From NCBI RefSeq assembly GCF_947502445.1, contig NZ_CANMZW010000014.1, positions 60,755-124,754 on the forward strand: a stretch of DNA of 64,000 nt, given 5' to 3'. This document shows, in pieces, positions 44,885-54,161 of the stretch (positions are counted from its first letter, which is position 1; the number at the start of each line of letters is the position of its first letter). The notes under the pieces are model-generated. The model ran no database searches. It was not told the origin of the DNA and saw only the letters and a program-made list of their open reading frames with translations. Origin of the DNA: an uncultured Brevibacillus sp. GTDB taxonomy: Bacteria > Bacillota > Bacilli > Brevibacillales > Brevibacillaceae. A program made the position numbers and the translations under genes.

Positions 44885-45454
44885 ATGAGAAAAAAATTAC
44901 AAGTTTTTATATCGTCTACTTTTAGCGATTTGATTGAAGAAAGACATGCCGCTGTAGAAGCGATTCTGCGTGCTGGACACATCCCTACTGGAACCGAGCT
45001 TTTCTTCAGTGAAGTTTCATTAGAATTTTCTAAGAGATGGATCGATGAATCTGATGTCTTTATCCTGATTATCGGAGGGCTCTATGGAACAATGCTTCCT
45101 GATGACTCAAAGAGCTATACGCATTGGAAATATGATTATGCCGGGGAAGCGGGAAAACCTAGATTTGCTTTCGTAGTCACAGATGAAGCATTAAGACAAA
45201 AGCCATACGACTTTGTAACAATGGAAAGCTATCAGAGGCTCCAAGAGTTTAAGCAATCCGTAATGGAAACCATTCCAACCTATTACGCTGACGATGAGCG
45301 GCACATTAAGATGGTTATTCGTGATCAATTGCCAGGGTATCAACGAAGAGACGATTTGTACGGTTGGTTTTCTGGCAAGGATGTACAAAAGGTATTGGAA
45401 GAGAATGCAAAATTAAAAGCTGAGTTAGAAAAGCTTCAAACAGGAAATCATTGA
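44885..45454 (+). CDS. DUF4062 protein (TIR-like fold)
   Basis: 189 residues from ATG 44885; the longer in-frame extension runs back through the promoter and a hairpin, so it is excluded. The DUF4062 core is clear: L-Q-V-F-I-S-S-T-F-S-D-L near 5-16, E-R-H-A-A-V-E-A-I, G-T-E-L-F-F-S, S-D-V-F-I-L-I-I-G-G-L-Y-G near 55-67. A C-terminal charged coiled coil follows (about 165-186). DUF4062 has a flavodoxin/TIR-like fold and is often fused to signalling or NTPase modules. Here it stands alone, with its own promoter and flanking terminators. Function is unknown; a defence-type role is possible. Confidence 0.85.
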   Translation: MRKKLQVFISSTFSDLIEERHAAVEAILRAGHIPTGTELFFSEVSLEFSKRWIDESDVFILIIGGLYGTMLPDDSKSYTHWKYDYAGEAGKPRFAFVVTDEALRQKPYDFVTMESYQRLQEFKQSVMETIPTYYADDERHIKMVIRDQLPGYQRRDDLYGWFSGKDVQKVLEENAKLKAELEKLQTGNH

Positions 45455-45463
45455 TAAAGAGAA

Positions 45464-45497
45464 AGTCTCCTTTCGGCAAAAAAGGGGGCTTTTTTTG
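45464..45497 (+). terminator. Terminator of the DUF4062 gene
   Basis: AGTCTCCTT pairs with AAGGGGGCT (including G-T pairs), followed by seven T. Confidence 0.75.
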
Positions 45498-45644
45498 TTT
45501 GTGAATAAAGAAACACAGTAATTTACGATTTCAATATTTTGCGTTAAAGCTAGGTTAATATCCGTTCTCTATGATAGCTATGAAGGAAATGGATCAAAAC
45601 AGAAATGTTGAAGGAAATACTACACAGAAATGAGGGTGTGCAGC

Positions 45645-46358
45645 ATGATTCAGTTTTTATGGTTCGATCTTGGGTACACACTGGTAAAAATGAACAGGGA
45701 AGAGGTTTACCAGAAGGTACTTGGGGAGTTCGATGTATACCGCAGCCTGGAGGAAATCGCGCTTGCCTACCATCGGACAGACAAGCTGTTCATGCGAGAG
45801 TATCAAGGCGTGCTTGGCAAAGACAGCAGAGCATTTTTGCCGTGGTATGTCGGCGCTCTTAACTATAAACTCCGTCTTTCCTTACCGATCGAAGATGTGC
45901 TTCACGTTTATAGAAAGTTTGCCAGTGAATATCCTTTGCAATGGACTGCCTTCGATGGGGCAAAAGAGACTCTCTTTGAGCTAAAAAATCTTGGCTATCG
46001 GCTTGGACTGATTTCCAACTGGGATCAAACAGCGAGGGTAGTGCTGGAAAAAAACGGACTGGACGAAGTGCTCGATGAGGTCTTAATCTCCTCTGAGGTA
46101 GGGCTGGAAAAGCCTGACCCGGCTATTTTCCGACTGGCATTGGAACAAGCTAAAGTGACATCCAATCAATCTCTTTACATCGGTGACAACTATTACGACG
46201 ATGTGATCGGCTGTCAAAAGGTCGGCATGCACTGCCTGCTCATTAATCCATATGGAAATTGTGGCGTGGAGGAATTATCCTACCAGCCAGTGATTCGCGG
46301 AATCCAGGATGTTGCTACCTACTTGGGTCATCCGCAGCAGCGTCTTGAGGTCAATTAA
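45645..46358 (+). CDS. HAD-superfamily hydrolase
   Basis: 237 residues from ATG 45645, behind GAGGGTG. Motif I is F-D8-L-G-Y-T: the second Asp of the usual D-x-D is Gly10, as in some sugar-phosphate phosphatases of the YihX type. Motif II I-S-N-W is near 123, motif III Lys in L-E-K-P-D-P near 155, and motif IV I-G-D-N-Y-Y-D-D-V near 181. A helical cap lies at about 15-90. It probably removes phosphate from a small molecule. First gene of a nine-gene operon with an RpiR regulator and an ABC importer. Confidence 0.82.
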   Translation: MIQFLWFDLGYTLVKMNREEVYQKVLGEFDVYRSLEEIALAYHRTDKLFMREYQGVLGKDSRAFLPWYVGALNYKLRLSLPIEDVLHVYRKFASEYPLQWTAFDGAKETLFELKNLGYRLGLISNWDQTARVVLEKNGLDEVLDEVLISSEVGLEKPDPAIFRLALEQAKVTSNQSLYIGDNYYDDVIGCQKVGMHCLLINPYGNCGVEELSYQPVIRGIQDVATYLGHPQQRLEVN

Positions 46359-46373
46359 CAGGAGAGATTTGCG

Positions 46374-47219
46374 ATGCAGTCGTTTGTAGAGAGAATTCAG
46401 GAGCACTTTGACACCTTGAGTACCGGTCAGAAAAAAGTGGCTCACTATATTCAAACCAACATGCAGGATGCAGTCATGCAATCTGCACACAAGATCGCGG
46501 ATAACTCGGGGGTTAGCGAAGCAACCGTTCATCGACTGGCGCAAGCTTTGTCCTATAGCAGCTTCTCCAACATGCTTCAGGATTTGCGGCACTACGTGCT
46601 GAAGGATCAGCGGGCGGTGAGAAATTTCCTGATTTCCACAAGCCATCAGGAAGATTCATGGCTGGAAAAGCATTTTCAGCAAGAGCTGGACAACCTGCAT
46701 GAGACGATGGCGCGTGCGGACAAGTCCTCGATCAATCAAGCCGCGCGCATGCTTCTGGAGGCTGAGCACATCTGGGTAGTTGGCTGGCGGATGGGATTAT
46801 CCATCACCTCATATATGAGCTTCGTTTTGAAGTACATGCTAGGCAACTGTGAATTAATTCCACAAGGAGGTGTTGCGGAATACGCAACCTACATAAAGCC
46901 GAATGATACGGTATTTGCCTGTGGCTTTCCAAGGTATTGCTCCAAGACGCTAAAGGTAGCTGCTCTCGCCAAGGAAGAGGGGGCGAAGGTCATTGTGCTC
47001 ACCGATTCCGAGCTGTCACCATTCGCCAAGCTCGCTGATCTGACACTGTTTGCTTCTAATAAATCGACTGGATTTCTAGATTCGTATACGGCCTCATTGT
47101 CGGTGGCAAGTGCGATTATAAACGAAATCTCCTACCTGGAGAAAAATCGCGTGCACAAAAATATTCAGAAGATGGAAATGATGTTCAAAGAGTTTCAGGA
47201 TCATTTTGAGTGGAAATGA
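46374..47219 (+). CDS. MurR/RpiR-family regulator with SIS domain
   Basis: 281 residues. N-terminal HTH_6 domain (about 1-77: S-T-G-Q-K-K-V-A-H-Y-I, then N-S-G-V-S-E-A-T-V-H-R-L-A) and a SIS sugar-isomerase domain (about 125-255) with the glycine-rich I-W-V-V-G-W-R-M-G and V-L-T-D-S-E-L-S-P-F segments. SIS domains of this family bind phosphosugars. It lies 15 bp behind the HAD gene and overlaps the leader of the next gene, so it probably regulates its own operon. Confidence 0.88.
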   Translation: MQSFVERIQEHFDTLSTGQKKVAHYIQTNMQDAVMQSAHKIADNSGVSEATVHRLAQALSYSSFSNMLQDLRHYVLKDQRAVRNFLISTSHQEDSWLEKHFQQELDNLHETMARADKSSINQAARMLLEAEHIWVVGWRMGLSITSYMSFVLKYMLGNCELIPQGGVAEYATYIKPNDTVFACGFPRYCSKTLKVAALAKEEGAKVIVLTDSELSPFAKLADLTLFASNKSTGFLDSYTASLSVASAIINEISYLEKNRVHKNIQKMEMMFKEFQDHFEWK

Positions 47220-47241
47220 CGCATGGGAAAGGAACCATAGG

Positions 47242-47976
47242 ATGAATCTTACGGTGATTGGATGTTGGGGAGCGTACCCCGAGAAAAATGAGGCGACCTC
47301 TGGATACTTGGTCGAATACAGCGGGAGCAAGATTTTGTTGGATTGCGGAAGCGGTGTACTGTCACGTCTGCAAAATCACTGCTCTCTCGAAGAACTGGAT
47401 GCCGTCGTCATTACGCATACACATGCCGATCATCTTGCGGATGTGTACAGCTTGGAGTTTGCCATTCTGATTCTTATGCAAATCGGCAAAAGGAAGAAGC
47501 CACTCGAGGTGTATGTATATGGTTCCGAGCTGGACAGGCTGTCCTTTAGCTTTCCGCAGTATGTCCATGTTCATCCGATTCACATAGGGGAGCCATTGAA
47601 AATCGGTACAGCGAAGCTCGAGTTTTCGGAGAACGTCCACGAGGTTCCCTGCTGTGCGGTCAGGCTGACAACAGAGGACGGCAAGGCGCTTGTTTATTCT
47701 GGAGATACTGGCTTTTGCCAATCGTTGATCGAGCTTGCTCGCCAGGCTGATGTGTTACTGATTGAAAGCAGCTTTTACGGATATCAAAAAGGAATGATGG
47801 ATGGCCACTTGACGGCAGGAGAAGCCGGTGCCATCGCTGCTCTGGCTAACGTGAAGCAGCTGGTGCTTACGCATTTTCCCCATTATGGAGAGCTTACGCA
47901 ATTGGTTGAAGAAGCAACGCAGCGTTATGACGGACCTATCCATTTGGCTTATGGTGACATGAAACTATCGATCTAA
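47242..47976 (+). CDS. Metallo-beta-lactamase-fold hydrolase, YhfI-like
   Basis: 244 residues from ATG 47242 behind AAAGGAACC. The signature H59-T-H-A-D-H64 and later His/Asp ligands (D-T-G-F and T-H-F-P-H-Y) give a binuclear metal site. The opening T-V-I-G-C-W-G-A-Y-P and E-A-T-S-G-Y-L resemble Bacillus YhfI, a member of the RNase Z/PhnP-like branch that includes phosphodiesterases. In this operon it may open a phosphodiester or cyclic phosphate; that is inference. Confidence 0.83.
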   Translation: MNLTVIGCWGAYPEKNEATSGYLVEYSGSKILLDCGSGVLSRLQNHCSLEELDAVVITHTHADHLADVYSLEFAILILMQIGKRKKPLEVYVYGSELDRLSFSFPQYVHVHPIHIGEPLKIGTAKLEFSENVHEVPCCAVRLTTEDGKALVYSGDTGFCQSLIELARQADVLLIESSFYGYQKGMMDGHLTAGEAGAIAALANVKQLVLTHFPHYGELTQLVEEATQRYDGPIHLAYGDMKLSI

Positions 47977-47996
47977 TCCTGAAAGGGGTATTTCCC

Positions 47997-49586
47997 ATGT
48001 TGAAAATAAGGAAGACGTTCGTAACAGGCTTCTCTATGCTTGCGGTATTGTCGATGGTCATCACCGGTTGCGGCAGCAGCACCTCTTCAGCTCCGGCAAC
48101 AACAGGCTCAGAACAAGCAACCACTGATACTCAATCAAAAGACAGTGGCCAGGATCAGAGGGTAGAGGGAGGAACTGTACGGGTTGCCATGGCAACGGAG
48201 CCGGATAACCTTGATCCATATTTGTCTGCAGCGACTGACACCAGTTCCATGATGGACAACGTATTTGACGGTCTGTTCGAGGCAGGAGAAAACAGCGAAT
48301 TGGTTCCAGCAATTGCAGAATCATACCAGGTCTCTGCAGATGGGCTGACCTATACGTTTAAAATCCGTAATGGGATCAAGTTCCATGACGGCTCAGATTT
48401 GACTGCTGAAGACGTTCAGTATTCGTATGCAAAGCTGTCCGGACTGAACGGCAAGGAACCGCTCTCGGCAAAGTTTGCTGCCATCGAGAAGATGGAGACT
48501 CCTGATGATTTCACCGTTGTAGTCAAGCTCAAAGAAAAGGATGCCGCATTTCTAGCAGCCAACATCGTTGCCATCGTTCCGAAAGATTATGAAAAACAGA
48601 GTGAAAAGCCGATCGGTGCAGGTCCGTTCAAGTTCGCGTCGTATACACCGGGCCAGCAGCTCGTTTTGGAGAGAAATGATCAATTCTACGATCAGAAGAA
48701 GAAGCCTGCACTGGAGCGCGTCGAATTCAAAATCATGCCAGATTCCAATGCATCAGTGCTGGCTATGCAATCCGGAGATATTGACATGATCCCGGGCATC
48801 TCTGACCAAGGCGCAAAACAGTTGGGTGGGGGATTCCAGATCGTCTCTGGTCCGCAGAACATGGTCCAGCTGATGGCGCTGAACAATTCCGTCAAGCCAC
48901 TGGATGACGTGCGGGTGCGTCAGGCGATCAATTATGCAATCAACAAAGATGTGATTATCCAAACGGTCGCGGAAGGAAACGGAGTAAAGCTGGGGTCCAA
49001 TATGAGCCCGGCAATGAAAAGGTACTATCAGGAAGGCTTGACGGAGCGTTATCAGACCGATGTGGAAAAAGCGAAGGCACTGCTCAAAGAAGCAGGCTAC
49101 GAAAAGGGCTTCAAGCTGGCAATTACAGTTCCTTCGAACTACACCTTCCATGTCGATACGGCACAGGTTATTGCAGAGCAGTTGAAAGCGGTTGGCATTG
49201 CAGCAGAGATCAAGCAGATCGAGTGGAGCAGCTGGCTGGAAGACGTATACAACAATGCCAAATATGAAGCGACGATCATCGGCTTGACTGGGAAGCTCGA
49301 TCCGCATGAGGTTCTGGGCAGATTTGAAACCACCTACCGCAAAAACTTCTATAAATTCAGCAACGCCGCGTTCGATGATCTCGTCAATCGCGGACGTACA
49401 GAAGTTGATGAGGCGAAACGAGCTGACTTGTACAAAGAGGCACAGACAATCCTCACTGAACAGGCTGTCGCTGTCTTCATCATGGACCCTAGTCGCTCTG
49501 TTGCGTTGAAGGAAAATTTACACGGCTTCAAAATGTATCCAGTACAAAAATACGATTTCGCCGCGATGTACTTTTCCACAAAGTAA
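47997..49586 (+). CDS. Family-5 extracellular solute-binding lipoprotein (importer 3)
   Basis: 529 residues. Lipobox I-T-G-C with Cys25, then a Ser/Thr/Gln-rich linker. SBP_bac_5 motifs: E-P-D-N-L-D-P near 70, Y-T-F-K-I-R-N-G-I-K-F-H-D-G-S-D-L-T near 118, D-V-R-V-R-Q-A-I-N-Y-A-I-N near 302. GAAAGGGG precedes ATG 47997. Neighbouring phosphatase-like genes suggest that its ligand may be phosphorylated rather than a plain peptide. Confidence 0.9.
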   Translation: MLKIRKTFVTGFSMLAVLSMVITGCGSSTSSAPATTGSEQATTDTQSKDSGQDQRVEGGTVRVAMATEPDNLDPYLSAATDTSSMMDNVFDGLFEAGENSELVPAIAESYQVSADGLTYTFKIRNGIKFHDGSDLTAEDVQYSYAKLSGLNGKEPLSAKFAAIEKMETPDDFTVVVKLKEKDAAFLAANIVAIVPKDYEKQSEKPIGAGPFKFASYTPGQQLVLERNDQFYDQKKKPALERVEFKIMPDSNASVLAMQSGDIDMIPGISDQGAKQLGGGFQIVSGPQNMVQLMALNNSVKPLDDVRVRQAINYAINKDVIIQTVAEGNGVKLGSNMSPAMKRYYQEGLTERYQTDVEKAKALLKEAGYEKGFKLAITVPSNYTFHVDTAQVIAEQLKAVGIAAEIKQIEWSSWLEDVYNNAKYEATIIGLTGKLDPHEVLGRFETTYRKNFYKFSNAAFDDLVNRGRTEVDEAKRADLYKEAQTILTEQAVAVFIMDPSRSVALKENLHGFKMYPVQKYDFAAMYFSTK

Positions 49587-49601
49587 ACGAGGGATGCCGA
49601 A

Positions 49602-50546
49602 GTGAGATTTTACATGACAAAGCTGGCTACTTTACTGTCCACCGTCTTGCTCGTCTCTATCATGACGTTTCTAGTCTTTCAAATTTTGCCTGGTGACCCT
49701 GCCGAGATTGTGCTCGGTGTGGACGCAGATCCGCACCAGCTTGCGGAATTACGCAAGACAATGGGGCTGGATCGGCCGCCTACGGAACGTTATGCTTCAT
49801 GGATCGCGGATACGGTGACCGGAGATTTCGGCACGTCACTTCGCTATCAGCGATCAGTGGCGGATATCGTGGAAGAGAGGCTGCCTGTTACACTGTCACT
49901 TTCTGTAATGTCGTTGGGGTTGACCTTAATCATCGGTCTTCCCCTCGGAATCTACATAGCAAGAAAAGACGGCAAGTTCTCGTCTACGTTGCTATCTGTC
50001 TTCACGCAGCTGGGTTTGGCGGTACCCTCGTTCTGGATGGCATTTATTCTGATTCTGGTGTTCTCCGTCACCTTCAAGCTCTTTCCGACTTACGGCTATG
50101 TACCCTGGAACCAGGATCCCGTGGGTGCGTTCAAATCGCTGTTTCTGCCTTCGCTTGCCCTCGCGATCCCAGGCATTGCTGTGATCATCCGGTATTTGCG
50201 CAACACGCTGCTGGACCAGCTCCGTATGGATTACGTACGTACTGCGAGAAGCAAAGGATTGCGGGAGAAGAGCATCATGTACGGCCATATATTGCGTAAC
50301 TCTCTGATTCCAGTGCTTACGATTGTCGGCTTGTTGATCGCAGACACGCTGGGAGGCAGCATCGTCGTAGAGAATGTATTTGCTCTGCCAGGGCTTGGCA
50401 ACCTGCTCATTACTTCGATCGGCACACGCGATTTGCCCCTGTTACAGACGCTCGTTCTTTACATTGCGATTATTGTAGTTTTGATAAATTTTGTTGTCGA
50501 CATCCTGTACAAAGTGATTGATCCGCGAATTCGATTGAAAAGGTGA
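49602..50546 (+). CDS. ABC permease, DppB-like (importer 3)
   Basis: 314 residues from GTG 49602 (an ATG at 49614 is the alternative). L-P-G-D-P-A near residue 33, F-W-M-A-F mid-protein, EAA-like loop R-T-A-R-S-K-G with L-R-N-S-L-I-P-V, and a D-P-R-I-R-L-K-R end. It lies 15 bp behind the binding-protein gene. Confidence 0.9.
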   Translation: MRFYMTKLATLLSTVLLVSIMTFLVFQILPGDPAEIVLGVDADPHQLAELRKTMGLDRPPTERYASWIADTVTGDFGTSLRYQRSVADIVEERLPVTLSLSVMSLGLTLIIGLPLGIYIARKDGKFSSTLLSVFTQLGLAVPSFWMAFILILVFSVTFKLFPTYGYVPWNQDPVGAFKSLFLPSLALAIPGIAVIIRYLRNTLLDQLRMDYVRTARSKGLREKSIMYGHILRNSLIPVLTIVGLLIADTLGGSIVVENVFALPGLGNLLITSIGTRDLPLLQTLVLYIAIIVVLINFVVDILYKVIDPRIRLKR

Positions 50547-50551
50547 ACAAT

Positions 50552-51370
50552 ATGAGATGGAACCAGCTAGTACGCAATAAGCTGTTTATCATCGGAGGTT
50601 GCTTGATTGCTGTACTCCTGGGCCTGATGGTGACAAGCCTGTTCTATACTCCATATGGTCCCAACGACATGAATACAGCAATGCGCCTGGCACCACCGCA
50701 AGCGTCCCATTGGTTTGGAACAGATAATTTCGGACGCGACATTTTTAGCAGAATTATGGAGGGAACACAGACTTCATTTGTAATTGGTATTGCATCTGTC
50801 GCGATCGGCTTGGTCATAGGCCTTTTGATCGGTGCAATAGCTGGTTATTGGGGAGGGTGGCTGGATGAAATCCTGATGCGTGTCATCGATGCGATGCTGG
50901 CGTTTCCAGGTATTTTGCTGGCGATCATGCTCGTGTCCGTGTTTGGTCCGGGATTTGGTAATACCATCGTCGCGCTTGGAATTATGAGTGTGCCGGCGTT
51001 TGCCCGAATTGCCCGCAGTGGCTTCATTCAATACAAGGAGTTTGCGTTCGTGAAAGCAGCAATAGCGAGAGGTGCGGGCTCGTTACGCATTATAACTCAT
51101 CATATTCTTCCCAATATTACTTCCCCGCTCATTGTCGCCTCAACCATGCGATTTTCCGGGTCCATCTTGGCTGAAGCTGGATTAAGCTACCTGGGTCTTG
51201 GCGTACAGCCACCCGATCCTAGCTGGGGCCGAATGCTGAAAGAAGCACAACCATTTATTATAGCTGCACCCTGGTACGTTTTTATTACGGGGGCGCTCAT
51301 AACAGCGATGGTTCTCGGTTTCAATCTGCTCGGTGACGGAATAAGAGACGGTTATGACTTGAAGCGTTAG
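50552..51370 (+). CDS. ABC permease, DppC-like (importer 3)
   Basis: 272 residues from ATG 50552, where AAAAGGTG is correctly spaced; a GTG at 50543 lies inside that site. H-W-F-G-T-D-N-F-G-R-D-I-F-S-R near 46, E/A loop, L-G-L-G-V-Q-P-P-D-P-S-W-G near 211. Normal length with no insertion. Confidence 0.9.
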   Translation: MRWNQLVRNKLFIIGGCLIAVLLGLMVTSLFYTPYGPNDMNTAMRLAPPQASHWFGTDNFGRDIFSRIMEGTQTSFVIGIASVAIGLVIGLLIGAIAGYWGGWLDEILMRVIDAMLAFPGILLAIMLVSVFGPGFGNTIVALGIMSVPAFARIARSGFIQYKEFAFVKAAIARGAGSLRIITHHILPNITSPLIVASTMRFSGSILAEAGLSYLGLGVQPPDPSWGRMLKEAQPFIIAAPWYVFITGALITAMVLGFNLLGDGIRDGYDLKR

Positions 51371-51382
51371 GAGGGACGAACA

Positions 51383-52366
51383 ATGGCAAACACACTGCTG
51401 GCAATCCGCGAGCTGGATGTGGCGTTTACAATCGGTAAAAAGCAATATCCGGCGCTTCGGAAACTGAGCTTTCAGGTCAAAGAACAGGAAAGAGTAGGAA
51501 TCGTCGGAGAATCGGGCTGCGGAAAAAGTCTTACTTCCTTGTCTGTCATGGGTCTATTGCCTGAGTCGGCGACGATTACTCGTGGCGAAATCAGTGTGGC
51601 AGGTAAAACGTTGTCGAGTGAAAGGGTAAAAGAATGGAACTCCATACGAGGCAGGCAGGTCGCAATGATTTTCCAGGACCCGATGTCAGCGCTCAATCCA
51701 CTTATGCCAGTGGGAAAACAAATCGCCGAAATGGCGCTGGCCCATCTCTTGGTCTCGAAGAAGGAAGCAAAAGAGCTGGCTTTGGACATCATGGAAAAAG
51801 TCGGACTGTCCCGAATCCATCAGCTTTACGGAGAATATCCGCATCGTCTCTCTGGAGGAATGATGCAGCGAATTATGATCGCGATGGCGTTGATATGCAA
51901 ACCCAAGCTGCTGATCGCAGATGAACCGACGACAGCGCTCGATGTAACGATTCAAGCACAAATTCTGGACCTACTTCGTGAAATGAATCGCTCGACAGAT
52001 ACGGCAATGTTGTTCATTTCCCATGATTTGGGGGTCATTCGTGAGGTATGTGAGCGGGTGATTGTGATGTATGCGGGCTATATGGTAGAAGACGCTCCTG
52101 TTCGAGAAATTTTGGAACACCCAAAGCATCCCTATACAGCTGCTTTGCTGCAGGCGCTTCCTAGCGTAGAGAAGCGAGGCCAGCTGCTTTATACCATTCC
52201 CGGACGTGTGCCTCCGCTAACCGAACGAGGGGATGGATGTCCATTCGCTGGTCGCTGCCCGAGAGCTTCTACCATCTGTCATACGAAAATCCCCGAGCTT
52301 GAAACTAGTGGAAATAGTCACCGGGTGCGTTGTCATCTTTATGCGGAAGGGAAGATATTCGCATGA
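51383..52366 (+). CDS. Importer ATPase, DppD-like (importer 3)
   Basis: 327 residues. Walker [10 protein letters not shown], signature L-S-G-G-M-M-Q-R, Walker [11 protein letters not shown]-terminal C-P-F-A-G-R-C. GGAGGG precedes ATG 51383; the stop overlaps the next start (ATGA). Confidence 0.92.
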   Translation: MANTLLAIRELDVAFTIGKKQYPALRKLSFQVKEQERVGIVGESGCGKSLTSLSVMGLLPESATITRGEISVAGKTLSSERVKEWNSIRGRQVAMIFQDPMSALNPLMPVGKQIAEMALAHLLVSKKEAKELALDIMEKVGLSRIHQLYGEYPHRLSGGMMQRIMIAMALICKPKLLIADEPTTALDVTIQAQILDLLREMNRSTDTAMLFISHDLGVIREVCERVIVMYAGYMVEDAPVREILEHPKHPYTAALLQALPSVEKRGQLLYTIPGRVPPLTERGDGCPFAGRCPRASTICHTKIPELETSGNSHRVRCHLYAEGKIFA

Positions 52367-53343
52367 GCAAAGCACTGATCCAGGTAGATACACTGACGAA
52401 GCATTATGCTTTGCCCAAAACGAAGCTACTCGAGAAACGACAATTTGTACGCGCGGTAAACGAGATCTCATTCGAAATCTCAGAGGGAGAGATATTTGGA
52501 CTCGTCGGGGAGAGTGGCTGTGGCAAGTCAACAACTGGCCAAATGCTCGTCCAGCTGGTGAAGGAATCACAAGGTAACATTTATTACCGAGACCGACAAA
52601 TCAACCGATTATCGGCAACCGAAATGAAGGAGCTCAGACGGGAACTGCAAATCGTCTTCCAGGACCCGTCCTCTTCCTTAAATCCGAAGAAGACGGTTGG
52701 CTGGTTGTTGGAAGAACCGCTTGTTGTACACGGCTACACAAACAAGACGGCAAGAAGAGAGATCGTGATTGAGACGCTTGAGCAGGTGGGACTCGGTGCG
52801 GATTACCTGAAGCGATATCCCCATGAATTAAGCGGTGGACAAAAGCAACGCGTAGGCATTGCAGCAGCTCTTGTCCTGAAGCCCAAATTTATTGTAATTG
52901 ACGAGGCCGTGTCAGCACTGGATGTATCTGTACAATCGCAAATTTTGAATTTGCTTCTGGAGCTGCGTAGCAAGCTAGGATTGACCTATCTGTTCATCTC
53001 CCATGACCTTAACGTCGTGCAATATATTAGCGATAGAGTAGGTGTTATGTATTTGGGGAGGCTGGTTGAAATATTCGATGTCGACGAATCGGCAAAAGGA
53101 CCGCAGCATCCTTATACAAAGGCGCTTTTCTCAGCGATACCTGATGTGAAGAGTCCCAGGGAAAGGATGCTTTTAAAAGGCGATGTACCCAATCCGCTTT
53201 CTCTGCCAGACGGATGTCCTTTTCATCCGAGATGTCCTGTGGCAATCGATAAATGCAGCAAAGAAGGGCCAACCTTGCGAACGATAGCAACCCGACATGC
53301 AGTCAGTTGTCATGTAAGCGAGGAGGGGGATTTTCTATCATGA
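52363..53343 (+). CDS. Importer ATPase, DppF-like (importer 3)
   Basis: 326 residues from ATG 52363, overlapping the preceding stop by four bases. Walker [32 protein letters not shown], and Walker B I-D-E-A-V-S-A-L-D: the usual D-E-P is D-E-A, as is common in OppF-like proteins. C-P-F-H-P-R-C near the end. Its stop overlaps the metallophosphoesterase start. Confidence 0.92.
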   Translation: MSKALIQVDTLTKHYALPKTKLLEKRQFVRAVNEISFEISEGEIFGLVGESGCGKSTTGQMLVQLVKESQGNIYYRDRQINRLSATEMKELRRELQIVFQDPSSSLNPKKTVGWLLEEPLVVHGYTNKTARREIVIETLEQVGLGADYLKRYPHELSGGQKQRVGIAAALVLKPKFIVIDEAVSALDVSVQSQILNLLLELRSKLGLTYLFISHDLNVVQYISDRVGVMYLGRLVEIFDVDESAKGPQHPYTKALFSAIPDVKSPRERMLLKGDVPNPLSLPDGCPFHPRCPVAIDKCSKEGPTLRTIATRHAVSCHVSEEGDFLS

Positions 53344-54152
53344 AGCTAGGAATTATCTCAGACCTGCACGTAGATCTCAACGAGGCTCCCGGTGAACCGC
53401 TTGTGGAAGAAGCGCTTCTGGAACTAACTACTCAAGAAAGACTCGGTGCTCTAATCATTGCAGGAGATATCTCCAACGATGTCCATCGTAGCCTGCAAGT
53501 TCTTGAAATACTTCAAGTGCAGGCTGGCATACCCGTCCTGTTTGTTCCTGGCAATCACGATTATTGGAGCAAGGATAACGGCATTACCGACACGTGGGAA
53601 ATCTATCGCAAGTTTCAATCGTACGCAGGTTGTGTAAGCGAAAAACCTTACATCCTGGAAAACGGATGGGTCATCGTTGGCAATTCAGGCTGGTACGATT
53701 ATACGATGGGCGAGTCGGGATATTCCTTTGAACAATTTGAGCAAATGCATGCGATGGACAGAACCTGGCAGGATAGCATTTATGTGCGGTGGGGTATGAG
53801 TAACGGCGATATTCACCGATATTTTTACAACAATATGGAAAAGGATTTAGCGCAATTTCGAGACAGCCAAATCATCATGGTGACGCATATGCTGGCTCAT
53901 CCTTATTTCAAGGTACAGATGCCGCATCCGCAGTGGTCGTATTTCAACGCCTTTTTAGGAAGTGTAGACTATGCTGACCTCTATAGGAAATACGGCGTGC
54001 GTTATGGAATCATGGGTCACGTTCATTACCGTAAAAGACATGTAGCGCAGGGAACGGAAATGATCTGCGCCTGTCTCGGCTACCGCAAAGAGTGGCGCAA
54101 TGAGTCTGTAACAGCTGAACTCCGCGAATGTCTGCAGATAATCCAGCTGTAA
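53340..54152 (+). CDS. Calcineurin-like metallophosphoesterase
   Basis: 270 residues from ATG 53340, coupled to the importer ATPase by an ATGA overlap and preceded by GAGGAGGGGG. All metal motifs are present: D8-L-H10, G-D43-I-S, G-N72-H73-D, T-H-M-L-A-H-P and G-H-V-H. It should hydrolyse a phosphomonoester or phosphodiester in the cytoplasm. As the last gene of the HAD/RpiR/MBL/importer operon it strengthens the case for a phosphorylated nutrient. Confidence 0.87.
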   Translation: MKLGIISDLHVDLNEAPGEPLVEEALLELTTQERLGALIIAGDISNDVHRSLQVLEILQVQAGIPVLFVPGNHDYWSKDNGITDTWEIYRKFQSYAGCVSEKPYILENGWVIVGNSGWYDYTMGESGYSFEQFEQMHAMDRTWQDSIYVRWGMSNGDIHRYFYNNMEKDLAQFRDSQIIMVTHMLAHPYFKVQMPHPQWSYFNAFLGSVDYADLYRKYGVRYGIMGHVHYRKRHVAQGTEMICACLGYRKEWRNESVTAELRECLQIIQL

Positions 54153-54161
54153 TCCGCGTTA

